Shown here piece by piece: positions 16,893-25,608 of a stretch of DNA of 64,000 nt. A program made the position numbers and the translations under genes. The stretch spans positions 86,491-150,490 of the forward strand of contig CAZTFX010000001.1 in NCBI GenBank assembly GCA_964613095.1, written 5' to 3'. How positions within the stretch are numbered: position 1 is the first letter of the stretch; each line of letters opens with the position of its first letter. Origin of the DNA: RGIG4576 sp964613095 (GTDB lineage: Bacteria > Bacteroidota > Bacteroidia > Bacteroidales > Muribaculaceae). The notes under the pieces were generated by a model. That model saw only the letters and a program-made list of their open reading frames with translations. It was not told the DNA's origin and ran no database searches.

Positions 16893-18599
16893 TTAAGTTG
16901 TTTCAGGCATAATGTTTAATCCATATTGATAAAAATGCCATTTACCGAAAATATTGTGATTACTATTAAACGAAATTAATTTTTCTTCAGTAATGGGGAA
17001 TGCCGCTTTATTTTCATTAAAAGCTTTAATTGTTTTTTGTATCATTTTATCATTTTTATTGTATATAGGATAAAATGCGTCACTTCCAAAAATATCCCGA
17101 GCAATAAGTGCTTTTATTTGATTAACAATTAACTCTTTTGACATATTGATATAATACCATCGAGCCGGTATTCCATTATCGGAAGCAAATGATACAAAAT
17201 CATTTAAAATAGCATTATTACTAGGCAATATTCTCAAAAATTGTTTGTAATCATCTAATTTTGCAAAATCCTCACGATTTATTTCAGCGTAGGAATAAGC
17301 GTATTTTTGTAAAAGTCCAGCATTACTTACATTGATATAGTAAGATGTGATGCCTGATGTATCGGATGGTACAAAAATATCAGGAATAATACCTCCACCA
17401 CCATAAACTTTACGATGATGTACTGTTTGAAAAACATTTGTAGTATCAATCTTTATGCTATCTCTATTAGATAGTTCCCCGCTTATTATTCTATCATATA
17501 TATCATGGCTATATGCTTCACCTCCTTTTTTGTAGTCTTTTTGTATACACCTTCCAGATGGAGTGTGATAGCGTGATACAGTCATTCTTATAGCACTGCT
17601 ATCGGTTAATTCAAACTGTCTTTGTACCAACCCTTTACCGAAAGAACGACGTCCTACAATAATTCCACGGTCATTATCTTGTATAGCTCCTGCGAGGATC
17701 TCGCTAGCACTTGCTGAAAATTCATCAATGAGGATTGCCAACTCTACTTCTAGGAAAGAACCATTCCCATCACTCCAAAATTGTTGATTATTTTTCTTTT
17801 CTCGACCTTGTGTATATACAATAAGTGAATTTTCCGGTAGAAATTCATTTGCCATTAAAATTGCCATTTCCATGAATCCACCACCATTACCTCGTAAATC
17901 CAAAATATAACGTTCAGCACCTTCATTTTTTAATTTTACCAATGCTTGAAGAAACTCATCGTAAGTGGTACGTGCAAATTTATTGATTTTGATATATCCT
18001 ACTTCTTTTTCTACCATATAAGCAGCGTCAATGGAATTTACAGGGATATCTCCTCTTATTAAATCAAAATATAAAGTTTTATTGCTGGAATTACGTTTAA
18101 TACCAAGCTTGATGGAAGAGCCTTTTTTACCTCTTAATTTTTTAAATACTTCTTGATTGGTTACTGTTGAACCTGTAAATGATGTGTCATTTACACTAAC
18201 AATCTTATCTCCTGCTATCAAACCAGCTTTTTCAGAAGGACCTCCGGATAGTACTTCTACAATTCTTACAGTATCGTTCATAATAAAAAAAGATACTCCG
18301 ATACCGCTGAAACTGCCATCAAGTTCATTATTGACATCGGTTAAATCTTTTGCCGGTATATATATGGTGTGTGGATCTAAATTACTAAGTAATTGAGGAA
18401 TTGTCTGTTCTATTATTTCATTTACGTCTACAGTATCTACATAACCGTCAGATACCATATTTAATATTGTATTTAATTTCCTATCATTGTTGCTGATGTA
18501 TTTTTTGTTGGAAAATTGATTCCCAACAGTAATACCCACTACAATTGAAATCGCTATTATTAGGGGTAATAATACAATGAATTTTTTGTTCTCATTCAT
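16893..18599 (-). CDS. C-terminal processing peptidase (S41 family), membrane-anchored
   Basis: The 568-aa protease has an N-terminal membrane anchor or signal (about 8-25), a PDZ domain (about 90-170, with GIGVSFF and GLIAGDKIVSVN) and an S41 catalytic core. The likely nucleophile is Ser297 in DEFSASASEI and the general base Lys322 in RSFGKGLVQ, 25 residues apart as in Prc/CtpA. It acts in the periplasm, cleaving or trimming C-termini of envelope proteins. It is 29 bp downstream of the dCMP deaminase gene and 10 bp upstream of the cyclo-ligase gene. The C-terminal 170 residues extend beyond the catalytic domain, as in Bacteroidota relatives. Confidence 0.92.
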   Translation of the reverse strand: MNENKKFIVLLPLIIAISIVVGITVGNQFSNKKYISNNDRKLNTILNMVSDGYVDTVDVNEIIEQTIPQLLSNLDPHTIYIPAKDLTDVNNELDGSFSGIGVSFFIMNDTVRIVEVLSGGPSEKAGLIAGDKIVSVNDTSFTGSTVTNQEVFKKLRGKKGSSIKLGIKRNSSNKTLYFDLIRGDIPVNSIDAAYMVEKEVGYIKINKFARTTYDEFLQALVKLKNEGAERYILDLRGNGGGFMEMAILMANEFLPENSLIVYTQGREKKNNQQFWSDGNGSFLEVELAILIDEFSASASEILAGAIQDNDRGIIVGRRSFGKGLVQRQFELTDSSAIRMTVSRYHTPSGRCIQKDYKKGGEAYSHDIYDRIISGELSNRDSIKIDTTNVFQTVHHRKVYGGGGIIPDIFVPSDTSGITSYYINVSNAGLLQKYAYSYAEINREDFAKLDDYKQFLRILPSNNAILNDFVSFASDNGIPARWYYINMSKELIVNQIKALIARDIFGSDAFYPIYNKNDKMIQKTIKAFNENKAAFPITEEKLISFNSNHNIFGKWHFYQYGLNIMPETT

Positions 18600-18628
18600 A
18601 ATATATATGATTTGTAGGTATCTATAAT

Positions 18629-19072
18629 TTATTCAATAAATGTTTCTTTGGGAATATACACACATTCTATCCCTGAACGTTTTAGGAGTTCAATCCCATC
18701 ATTCATACGATATAATTCGGAAAAAACCAATCTTCTAATGCCTGCTTGAATTATCAATTTAGAGCATTCAATACATGGTGATGTCGTGACATACAATGTA
18801 GCATTTTCACTGCTATTATTGGTCCTGGCAACTTTGGTTATCGCGTTGGCTTCAGCATGTAAAACATACGCTTTGGTATGATTGTTATCATCTTCACATA
18901 TATTTTCAAAACCTGATGGGGTACCATTGAAACCGTCGGATATAATCATCTTATCTTTCACAATCAAAGCACCTACCTTTCTTCGTTTACAATAAGAGTT
19001 TTCAGCCCAAATTGTTGCCATACGTAAATAACGTATATCCAACAATCGTTGTTTGTCCGAATCAAATACCAT
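18629..19072 (-). CDS. Deoxycytidylate (dCMP) deaminase
   Basis: The 147-aa zinc enzyme converts dCMP to dUMP for thymidylate synthesis. It has the cytidine-deaminase-family signature: HAEANAI (zinc His and catalytic Glu) and TSPCIECSKLIIQAGI (two zinc Cys), with the N-terminal YLRMATIWAENSYCKRRKVG typical of the dCMP deaminase/ComEB group. It is the first gene of the five-gene minus-strand operon ending with the LuxR-type regulator, with a TAAATTTG -7 box 30 bp ahead. Confidence 0.93.
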   Translation of the reverse strand: MVFDSDKQRLLDIRYLRMATIWAENSYCKRRKVGALIVKDKMIISDGFNGTPSGFENICEDDNNHTKAYVLHAEANAITKVARTNNSSENATLYVTTSPCIECSKLIIQAGIRRLVFSELYRMNDGIELLKRSGIECVYIPKETFIE

Positions 19073-19100
19073 ATATTACCTTTTCATTATATTCAGAGTA

Positions 19101-19108
19101 CAAATTTA
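19101..19108 (-). promoter_or_regulatory. -7 box of the dCMP deaminase operon
   Basis: On the minus strand this reads TAAATTTG, a full match to TAnnTTTG, about 29 bp before the ATG at 19072. No convincing -33 element is seen. Confidence 0.5.
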
Positions 19109-19126
19109 ATTAATTTAGCTAATAAA

Positions 19127-19159
19127 AAAAATAAGGGAGTTATAAAATCCCTTATTTTT
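19127..19159 (-). terminator. Terminator of the M3 peptidase gene
   Basis: A perfect 12-bp stem (19127-19138 with 19148-19159) flanked by an A-run on the plus strand gives a hairpin plus U-run for transcripts coming from the M3 peptidase gene. Confidence 0.75.
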
Positions 19160-19184
19160 CATATGTTGTTTTTAAGATATTTCA

Positions 19185-21311
19185 TTAGTCTAGATTCTGA
19201 CGAAATTTTTTTGACTTTTTGGATGATTTTTTTACGCCATCACGTTCCAATAAAGCATCAATTTGTGGCTCATGACCTCTAAATCGTTTATATAATTCCA
19301 TAGGATTCTCTGTTCCGCCTTTACTTAAAATATTTTCGCGGAAAGATTTTGCTGCTTCTTGATTGAAGATTCCTACTTCTTTGAATTTTGCAAATGCGTC
19401 AGCTTCGAGAACTTCTGCCCATTTATAGCTGTAGTATCCTGCTGCATAGCCCCCTGAAAATATGTGAGAAAATTGAGGAGCAAGAAGACAACCTTCTACG
19501 GTAGAAAATGTTTGTACATCTTTCATTGCGTTAGCTTCAAATTCAAATGCGTTTTCTACCGGTGCAGTAATTGAATGCCATGCCATATCCAAATAGCCAA
19601 ATCCTAACTGTCTTATACATGCATACGCTGCACCAAATTGTGCTGTTGATACAATCTTATCAATTAATTCTTGAGGCATGGATTCTCCGGTTTCATAATG
19701 TTTTGCAAAACTGTCAAGGAATTCCTTTTCAATCAAATAATTCTCATTGAATTGCGAAGGTAATTCAACAAAATCACGGTAAACGGCGGTTCCTGATAAA
19801 GAATTATATTTTACTTGGCTTAATAATCCGTGTAAAGCATGTCCAAACTCATGAAGGAATGTTTCAACCTCATCGAATGTCAAAAGAGATGGTTTTGTAC
19901 CGGTTGGTTTTGTGAAATTCATTGTTATTGAAACCAACGGTCTGATGTCTTCTCCTTTTTCGTTAATGTATTGTGAACGGAAATCTGTCATCCAAGCTCC
20001 ACTTCTTTTTGAAGCTCTTGGGAAAAAGTCGGTATAAATCATACCAATGTATTTACCGTCGGAATCGGTTACATTAAATGCTTGTACCTCCGGATTGAAT
20101 ACCTGAGCATCGTGATTTTCTGTAAATTTAATGCCATATAGTTTTGTTGCTAAACCAAATACACCGTCAATGACTTTATTTAATTCAAAATAGGGACGAA
20201 GCATTTCATCATTTAAATCAAACTTACTATCTTTATATTTGTTGAAATAATAGCTGTAATCCCATGCTTCAATTTTAACTTTTTTACCTTCTAAATTTGA
20301 AGCATATTTTTCTAATTCTTTCATCTCTCTTTTTTGAGCAGGGAGATATGCGTCGCGTAAATTATCTAATAAATTATATACATTTTCCGGCGTTTGTGCC
20401 ATGGTGTGTGATAATTTATATTCTGCAAAAGTCTTATACCCAAACAAGTTGGCTAATTGGCGACGTTTATCTGCGATTTGAGCCATAACTTCAATATTAC
20501 TAAATTCGCCTTTAGTATTTCGAGAGTTATAAATCTTATACATTTTTTCTCTTAAATCACGTCGTGAAGAATATTGCATGAAAGGACGGTAACTCGGTGC
20601 CGCCATTGTGAATAGATATCCGTCTTTACCTTTTTCTTTAGCTGCAACTTGTGCTGCTTCAATCACACTTTCAGGAAGACCTTCCAAGTCCTCTTTTTCC
20701 AACCAAATTTCATAAGTGTTCAATTCCTTTAAAACGTTTTGTCCGAACTTTAATGTAAGTTCAGATATTTCGCTACTGAGTTTACGATATTTTTCGCGCG
20801 CTTCGCCTTCAAGGTTTGCTCCGCTTCTTACAAATGACAGATAAGTTTCTTCAAGTAACATGATGTCTTCTTTGTCAAGATTGTCTCTGTCAACTTTATC
20901 ATATACGAATTTCACACGTTCCCATAGTTTCTCATTTAAACTTACACTTGTACTATGAGCAGATAGAATAGGGGATATACGTGTGGATATTTCCATTAAT
21001 TCGTCATTTGAGTTTGCCGAAATGTATGGATAAAATACACCAAGTACACGATTAAGAGTTTGTCCTGAACGTTCTAATGCTATAATTGTATTTTCAAAGG
21101 TTGGAATGCTTCTTTGATTAACTATAGCATTAATTTGTTGAGTTTGCTCCTCAATACCATGTTGTATTGCAGGTTCAAAATCACTATTTGTAATTTTGTC
21201 AAATGGGATAGCCCCATTAGTTGTTTTAAACTCCGAGAAAAAAATGTTTTCAGCTTTTGTCATAGTGTGGAGCGTTAAAATTAAAAGTAATCCTAAAAAT
21301 AGTTTTTTCAT
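19185..21311 (-). CDS. M3-family zinc oligopeptidase (peptidyl-dipeptidase Dcp type), exported
   Basis: From the ATG at 21311 the protein is 708 aa, with a signal peptide (MKKLFLGLLLILTLHTMTKA). The zinc motif HEFGH lies in FLHEFGHALHGLL about two thirds along, and the third ligand Glu lies in the following helix, as in Dcp and oligopeptidase A. It probably trims peptides in the periplasm. A longer frame reaches 21341, but that start is a TTG inside a -7 box, so the ATG ten codons later is chosen. The basic C-terminal tail (KKSSKKSKKFRQNLD) is unusual for the family. Directly downstream of the 739-aa TPR gene. Confidence 0.92.
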   Translation of the reverse strand: MKKLFLGLLLILTLHTMTKAENIFFSEFKTTNGAIPFDKITNSDFEPAIQHGIEEQTQQINAIVNQRSIPTFENTIIALERSGQTLNRVLGVFYPYISANSNDELMEISTRISPILSAHSTSVSLNEKLWERVKFVYDKVDRDNLDKEDIMLLEETYLSFVRSGANLEGEAREKYRKLSSEISELTLKFGQNVLKELNTYEIWLEKEDLEGLPESVIEAAQVAAKEKGKDGYLFTMAAPSYRPFMQYSSRRDLREKMYKIYNSRNTKGEFSNIEVMAQIADKRRQLANLFGYKTFAEYKLSHTMAQTPENVYNLLDNLRDAYLPAQKREMKELEKYASNLEGKKVKIEAWDYSYYFNKYKDSKFDLNDEMLRPYFELNKVIDGVFGLATKLYGIKFTENHDAQVFNPEVQAFNVTDSDGKYIGMIYTDFFPRASKRSGAWMTDFRSQYINEKGEDIRPLVSITMNFTKPTGTKPSLLTFDEVETFLHEFGHALHGLLSQVKYNSLSGTAVYRDFVELPSQFNENYLIEKEFLDSFAKHYETGESMPQELIDKIVSTAQFGAAYACIRQLGFGYLDMAWHSITAPVENAFEFEANAMKDVQTFSTVEGCLLAPQFSHIFSGGYAAGYYSYKWAEVLEADAFAKFKEVGIFNQEAAKSFRENILSKGGTENPMELYKRFRGHEPQIDALLERDGVKKSSKKSKKFRQNLD

Positions 21312-21338
21312 TTTATTATTATATTTATAATGTGATTG

Positions 21339-21346
21339 CAAAGTTA
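21339..21346 (-). promoter_or_regulatory. -7 box of the M3 peptidase gene
   Basis: The minus strand reads TAACTTTG. A TTTG lies 22 bp further upstream (21372-21369), inside the 3' end of the TPR gene. The transcript would begin near 21334, about 23 nt before the ATG. Confidence 0.5.
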
Positions 21347-21357
21347 AGGTTTAATAA

Positions 21358-23577
21358 TTATCTATTCTCAAATTCTTGAGAAATTGCATCCAAAAGTATA
21401 GAAATATCACTTTGTTTAACTCCTACGTTTTGCAGGGTGTTTTCATCAGAGTGAAAGATTTCTATAAATTGTTGAATACTGTAATTTCCTTTTGATATTG
21501 ATTCTTTATAATATGAAATAGCTTTCGATATATTATCACATGCAAATTCAAGATGACCTACATTGAGGAAATCTGTTGATGATGGTTTTTCCTGTAATAT
21601 TTTTTCATAGTAGTTTCTGGCTTGCTCAAAATTTTTCTGAACAAACAAGCACCAAGCAATTGGTCTTAAAGACCTTAAACCATACGGCTCAAGATAGTTA
21701 ATCTTGAAGTAATACTTTAAGGCTTCGCTATAGTTATCCAGTTCTAAATAGCAATGACCTATATTCAGATTCAGTGGAATATTTTCAGGTGAAAATTGAA
21801 TTGCTTCAAGATAATATTTTAAAGCAGTTTCCGGTTGTTTGACAGCTCTATAGCACGCTGCTATGTGCCTTAAATTCCATAAATCGTTTTCTGAGTATAA
21901 TTCATATTTGTTGTAATATTCTATAGCTTTTTCGTAATTCTCCATATTTTGATAACAAAAACCGATTTTTTGCAAAATAATAGGTTTAAAATCGGATTGA
22001 TTATTACCTAATTCTAGAAAATAGCTGATAGCGTCAGAATAATATTCATTTTTTAGATAGAACTCTGCAATAATAGTTAATATATCCTTAAAATCAATAG
22101 TCTTAAAGTATTCCTTGATTTTAAGGATATTAAAACAATTGTTTAAAGGATTTATGAAATCATTTTTTCTATTATAGAAATTAAAAAAACGATATATGTT
22201 TTGGATAAAATTATTAATAATGTTTTCTCTCTGTATTGTTGCAGTAGCAGGTAATTCACTTATTTTTAATTCTTTAATGGCATTATTTTGCTCATCTAGT
22301 TGTGAAAACATTAGATTTCTTTGAGACTGTGGTACTGAAGCTAAAGAGGCAACAAAAGAGTACTTATCGCTATCACAAAAGAATTTTGAATCAAATATAA
22401 TAGCTAATTGTTTTGATTCATTAGGTGTTAATGAATTCAATAAAATAGAATGTTCATTATGAAATGGTATGAACCAATTACTGATTTCATTGAAAAAAGA
22501 GAATGATTTTAGATGTGAAAATGTTCCAATGAAAACATCTCCTCCGTCCATTTGCAATTTATTTAATTCCTCAATTTTTTTAGTAATATTTTCATTCTCT
22601 ATAAGACCTTTCCATTCGGGATTCTCTTCTAAATCCGATATGTCTATAGAATTTTTATCACCTTTTATCTTTTTAAATACTTTAGGATAGAGCTTTATCA
22701 ATTTAGGAATAAGTTCATCGTTAACTTTTTTAGTTATTTTTTCAGTATTTCTACTCTTAACGAGAGTAAATAATATATTTTTTACATCATTAACGAATTG
22801 AGGGGAGTCTGCGTATGAATCAAGAATGTTTTTGATACGCCCCGAATAATCAATTCTATCATTATGATTATACATTACTATAATTGCGGCACATAATGAT
22901 TTTGCCGATAATTCGCCATTAGGGTTGTTATACTGTTCCAATAAGTTGATTAACAAAGGCTCATTATAGTATTGTAATAGTGATAGCAAAATTGCCGAAA
23001 TAATATGAGATTTGAAGTAGATAGGATAATTATCACATTCAAATATTGAGTTGAATGACTCTGTTTCTGTTCCGGATAGAGGAAATGAAGTCCATAGATA
23101 TTTAAAAATATCACTTTCAAGATTTTCCTTATTTGAAAGTAATTCTTTTGTTGTATTAATGTCTTGTTTATCTTCCGGTAGTTCTTTGTGTAAAGAATAA
23201 TGTGACAAAATATCACGATAAGATTCAAGTAATGCCTCTAAGTTTTTTTGCGTTTTTTTATAAACTCTTTTAGTGGAATAATATAAACCATAATCTTCTC
23301 GTGTGAGAATTTCACATACAGCTCTATCGGTAATAGAATAGAGCCTTTTTATGAAATTACTATATATTTTTTCACGTTCAGGGTCTTTTATTCCTTTAAT
23401 AAAATAATTCAATAGATAATTATGTTCGGTTTTCAGTTGATTTAACTCATCATGTAATTGCCATGCAGTTGTATCATTGACTAATGTAGTAACAATAGGT
23501 ATAACTGTATGTATCCTATTCCCTGAGAGTGTATTATAGATACGTTTTTTTATGTTATTTACTTCCGTACTTGTCAT
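21358..23577 (-). CDS. Large cytoplasmic TPR protein of unknown function
   Basis: The 739-aa protein has no signal peptide. Residues 1-520 are helical, acidic and lysine-rich with no domain I can name; residues about 520-690 contain four to five tetratricopeptide repeats (pattern Y..AI.YY.K......, e.g. QNMENYEKAIEYYNKYELY and LELDNYSEALKYYFKINYL). Such proteins act as interaction scaffolds. The weak TATATTTG box at 23604-23597 is the likely promoter. The M3 peptidase gene follows after 46 bp but has its own -7 box. No enzymatic role is suggested by the sequence. Confidence 0.75.
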   Translation of the reverse strand: MTSTEVNNIKKRIYNTLSGNRIHTVIPIVTTLVNDTTAWQLHDELNQLKTEHNYLLNYFIKGIKDPEREKIYSNFIKRLYSITDRAVCEILTREDYGLYYSTKRVYKKTQKNLEALLESYRDILSHYSLHKELPEDKQDINTTKELLSNKENLESDIFKYLWTSFPLSGTETESFNSIFECDNYPIYFKSHIISAILLSLLQYYNEPLLINLLEQYNNPNGELSAKSLCAAIIVMYNHNDRIDYSGRIKNILDSYADSPQFVNDVKNILFTLVKSRNTEKITKKVNDELIPKLIKLYPKVFKKIKGDKNSIDISDLEENPEWKGLIENENITKKIEELNKLQMDGGDVFIGTFSHLKSFSFFNEISNWFIPFHNEHSILLNSLTPNESKQLAIIFDSKFFCDSDKYSFVASLASVPQSQRNLMFSQLDEQNNAIKELKISELPATATIQRENIINNFIQNIYRFFNFYNRKNDFINPLNNCFNILKIKEYFKTIDFKDILTIIAEFYLKNEYYSDAISYFLELGNNQSDFKPIILQKIGFCYQNMENYEKAIEYYNKYELYSENDLWNLRHIAACYRAVKQPETALKYYLEAIQFSPENIPLNLNIGHCYLELDNYSEALKYYFKINYLEPYGLRSLRPIAWCLFVQKNFEQARNYYEKILQEKPSSTDFLNVGHLEFACDNISKAISYYKESISKGNYSIQQFIEIFHSDENTLQNVGVKQSDISILLDAISQEFENR

Positions 23578-23596
23578 ATAAAATGGTTTTATTCTA

Positions 23597-23604
23597 CAAA
23601 TATA
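23597..23604 (-). promoter_or_regulatory. -7 box of the TPR gene
   Basis: The minus strand reads TATATTTG, 19 bp before the ATG at 23577. No well-spaced TTTG is found upstream. Confidence 0.4.
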
Positions 23605-23688
23605 AGCAAATAATATGCCAAAATATATAATTGTGAGTTTTAAAAGATTATTTAAACTTTTTATAAAGGTTTTATGATTAAATTTATC

Positions 23689-23696
23689 TAATTTTG
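23689..23696 (+). promoter_or_regulatory. -7 box of the DUF4293 gene
   Basis: TAATTTTG matches TAnnTTTG. It contains the TTG that would otherwise extend the downstream frame by 13 codons, which argues for translation starting at 23733. Confidence 0.55.
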
Positions 23697-23732
23697 CAAA
23701 TTATTAAAAATAAACCTAAAATCACATTATTT

Positions 23733-24149
23733 ATGGTAATACAGCGCATACAATCAGTCTATTTATTAATTGTCACTATTATTATGGCAGTTTATTCTTT
23801 TATGGATGTAGTTTTGGCTCAAACGGCGATTTCAATGGAAAAACTTTCATTGTTTAGTGCTAGTAAGATTTCATTTTTGTTAAGTATTTTAGTGGCTATA
23901 GTATCATGTATAACAATATTCAAGTATAAAAAAATGAATTTGCAGATTACGTTGAGTTCCATTAATATATTGTTGATAATAACACAAATTGTATTGCTTG
24001 TGGTTGAAACATTGTCAAAAACATATTTAACAGTAGAATTCTTCATTTGTAACTGTATCCCGGTAATATCAATAGTATTTTTAGTATTAACAATTGCTGC
24101 AATAAAAAGAGATAAAAAAATTCTTAGCAGTTATGATAGATTAAGATAA
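23733..24149 (+). CDS. DUF4293-family four-helix membrane protein
   Basis: The 138-aa protein starts MVIQRIQSVYLLIVTIIMAV, the typical DUF4293 beginning, and has four hydrophobic segments with a short basic C-terminus (KRDKKILSSYDRLR). DUF4293 proteins are small inner-membrane proteins widespread in Bacteroidota with no known function. A longer frame starts at a TTG (23694), but that codon is part of a -7 promoter box, so ATG at 23733 is taken. nhaD follows after 54 bp on the same strand. Confidence 0.8.
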   Translation: MVIQRIQSVYLLIVTIIMAVYSFMDVVLAQTAISMEKLSLFSASKISFLLSILVAIVSCITIFKYKKMNLQITLSSINILLIITQIVLLVVETLSKTYLTVEFFICNCIPVISIVFLVLTIAAIKRDKKILSSYDRLR

Positions 24150-24203
24150 ATAGGACGAAACATCTGAACTATATTAATAATATTTTCTTAAAATTATTTC
24201 CAA

Positions 24204-25547
24204 ATGATTACATTGATGATAGTCGTTTTTGTTCTAGGCTATATTGTAATAGCATTAGAACATATAATACGCATTAATAAGGCTACATTTGCATTATTAT
24301 TGTGTGGTGTTTTGTGGACATTTTTGTCCATAGAGTATGGCGCAAAAGAGATTCAAGGTGAATTGATTGGACACCTTGGAGATACTTGTGAAATTTTAAT
24401 TTACCTGATTGGTGCAATGACCATTGTTGATTTAATTGAGCGTTATGGCGGATTTTCGTTTATAATACGTAAAATTAAAGCTGAAAATAAGGTTAAATTA
24501 CTATGGATTATAATATTCCTTACATTCTTTATGTCTTCAGTTCTAGATAACATGACAACAGCTATAATTATGGTTGCATTTTTGGCTAAGATTATTAAAG
24601 AACAAAAGGAACGTTGGTTATTTGCAGGTATAGTCGTTATAGCCGCTAATAGTGGTGGAGCATGGTCTCCTATTGGGGATGTAACAACAATTATGTTGTG
24701 GATGAATGAAAATGTAACATCTGCTTTATTAATTACAAATTTATTATTACCAAGTTTGGTCTCTATAATAGTTCCCGGTTTAATGGCAACTGTTGTACTT
24801 AGACGTAAGAGTAAGAATGAGCCGGTGGATGTAGATGAAGTTCCGGTAACAACCCGAGAGTCTTATATAGCAAAACATAAACCACGTTTAAGTCGTTTTA
24901 TGTTTTATTGTGGCGTTTTGGGACTGATTTTTGTTCCGATCTTTAAAACTATTACAGGTCTACCTCCATTGATGGGTATGATAATATCTCTTGGTTCATT
25001 ATGGCTAATTTCTGAGATTGCTGTGAGAAAAGCAAGATTAAAAGAAGAATTAGGAGCTTCTGTTACTCAAGTTGTGCGAAATATTGACATGCCAACTATT
25101 ATGTTCTTTTTAGGAATTTTAATGGCGGTAGGTGCTTTGCAAACGGCAGGTGTATTAGGAAATCTTGCAAATATGCTTGATACAACAATACATGAACCGT
25201 TTATAATAAGTTCTATAATTGGTGTTTGTTCATCGGTAGTGGATAATGTCCCTTTAGTTGCAGCATGTATAGATATGTACCCAATAGCAACAGATTCTGT
25301 AGTAGCAGCGGCGGCAGATCCTGCTTATATGCAGAATTTTGTCCAAGATGGTTTGTTCTGGCATTTATTAACTTACTGTGCCGGAATAGGTGGCAGCTTA
25401 TTAATAATAGGGTCGGCTGCAGGCGTTGTTACAATGGGTATGGAAAACATTCCATTTTTATGGTACATGAAAAGAGTCTCAATAATGGCTCTTGCTGGAT
25501 ATTTAGCCGGTATAGTGGTTATTTATTTGATGAATCTTATGATTTAA
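24204..25547 (+). CDS. nhaD: NhaD-type Na+/H+ antiporter
   Basis: The 447-aa membrane protein has about 11-12 hydrophobic segments and the NhaD/ion-transporter-superfamily motifs SSVLDNMTTAIIMVAFLAKI and NSGGAWSPIGDVTTIMLW, which hold the conserved Asp and Asn/Ser residues of the ion path, plus a second SSVVDNVPLVAA repeat in the C-terminal half. It should exchange external H+ for internal Na+ (or Li+) for pH and sodium homeostasis. It may be co-transcribed with the DUF4293 gene 54 bp upstream. The terminator following it overlaps the end of uvrA on the other strand. Confidence 0.9.
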   Translation: MITLMIVVFVLGYIVIALEHIIRINKATFALLLCGVLWTFLSIEYGAKEIQGELIGHLGDTCEILIYLIGAMTIVDLIERYGGFSFIIRKIKAENKVKLLWIIIFLTFFMSSVLDNMTTAIIMVAFLAKIIKEQKERWLFAGIVVIAANSGGAWSPIGDVTTIMLWMNENVTSALLITNLLLPSLVSIIVPGLMATVVLRRKSKNEPVDVDEVPVTTRESYIAKHKPRLSRFMFYCGVLGLIFVPIFKTITGLPPLMGMIISLGSLWLISEIAVRKARLKEELGASVTQVVRNIDMPTIMFFLGILMAVGALQTAGVLGNLANMLDTTIHEPFIISSIIGVCSSVVDNVPLVAACIDMYPIATDSVVAAAADPAYMQNFVQDGLFWHLLTYCAGIGGSLLIIGSAAGVVTMGMENIPFLWYMKRVSIMALAGYLAGIVVIYLMNLMI

Positions 25548-25569
25548 AATTGATTTTATTGATAAGTTA

Positions 25570-25608
25570 AAAGAAAAACTTGGTAAATTATTTACCAAGT
25601 TTTTCTTT
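25570..25608 (+). terminator. Terminator shared by nhaD and uvrA, partly inside the uvrA coding end
   Basis: An 18-bp perfect stem (25570-25587 with 25591-25608) has a 3-nt loop that is the uvrA stop codon. The right arm encodes the last residues of UvrA (KEKLGK). A-runs and T-runs flank both sides, so it can stop transcription in both directions. Confidence 0.8.

Noticed and set aside
21312..21341. Extension of the M3 peptidase to a TTG start
   Set aside because: The TTG lies in a TAACTTTG promoter box; the ATG at 21311 gives a proper signal peptide.
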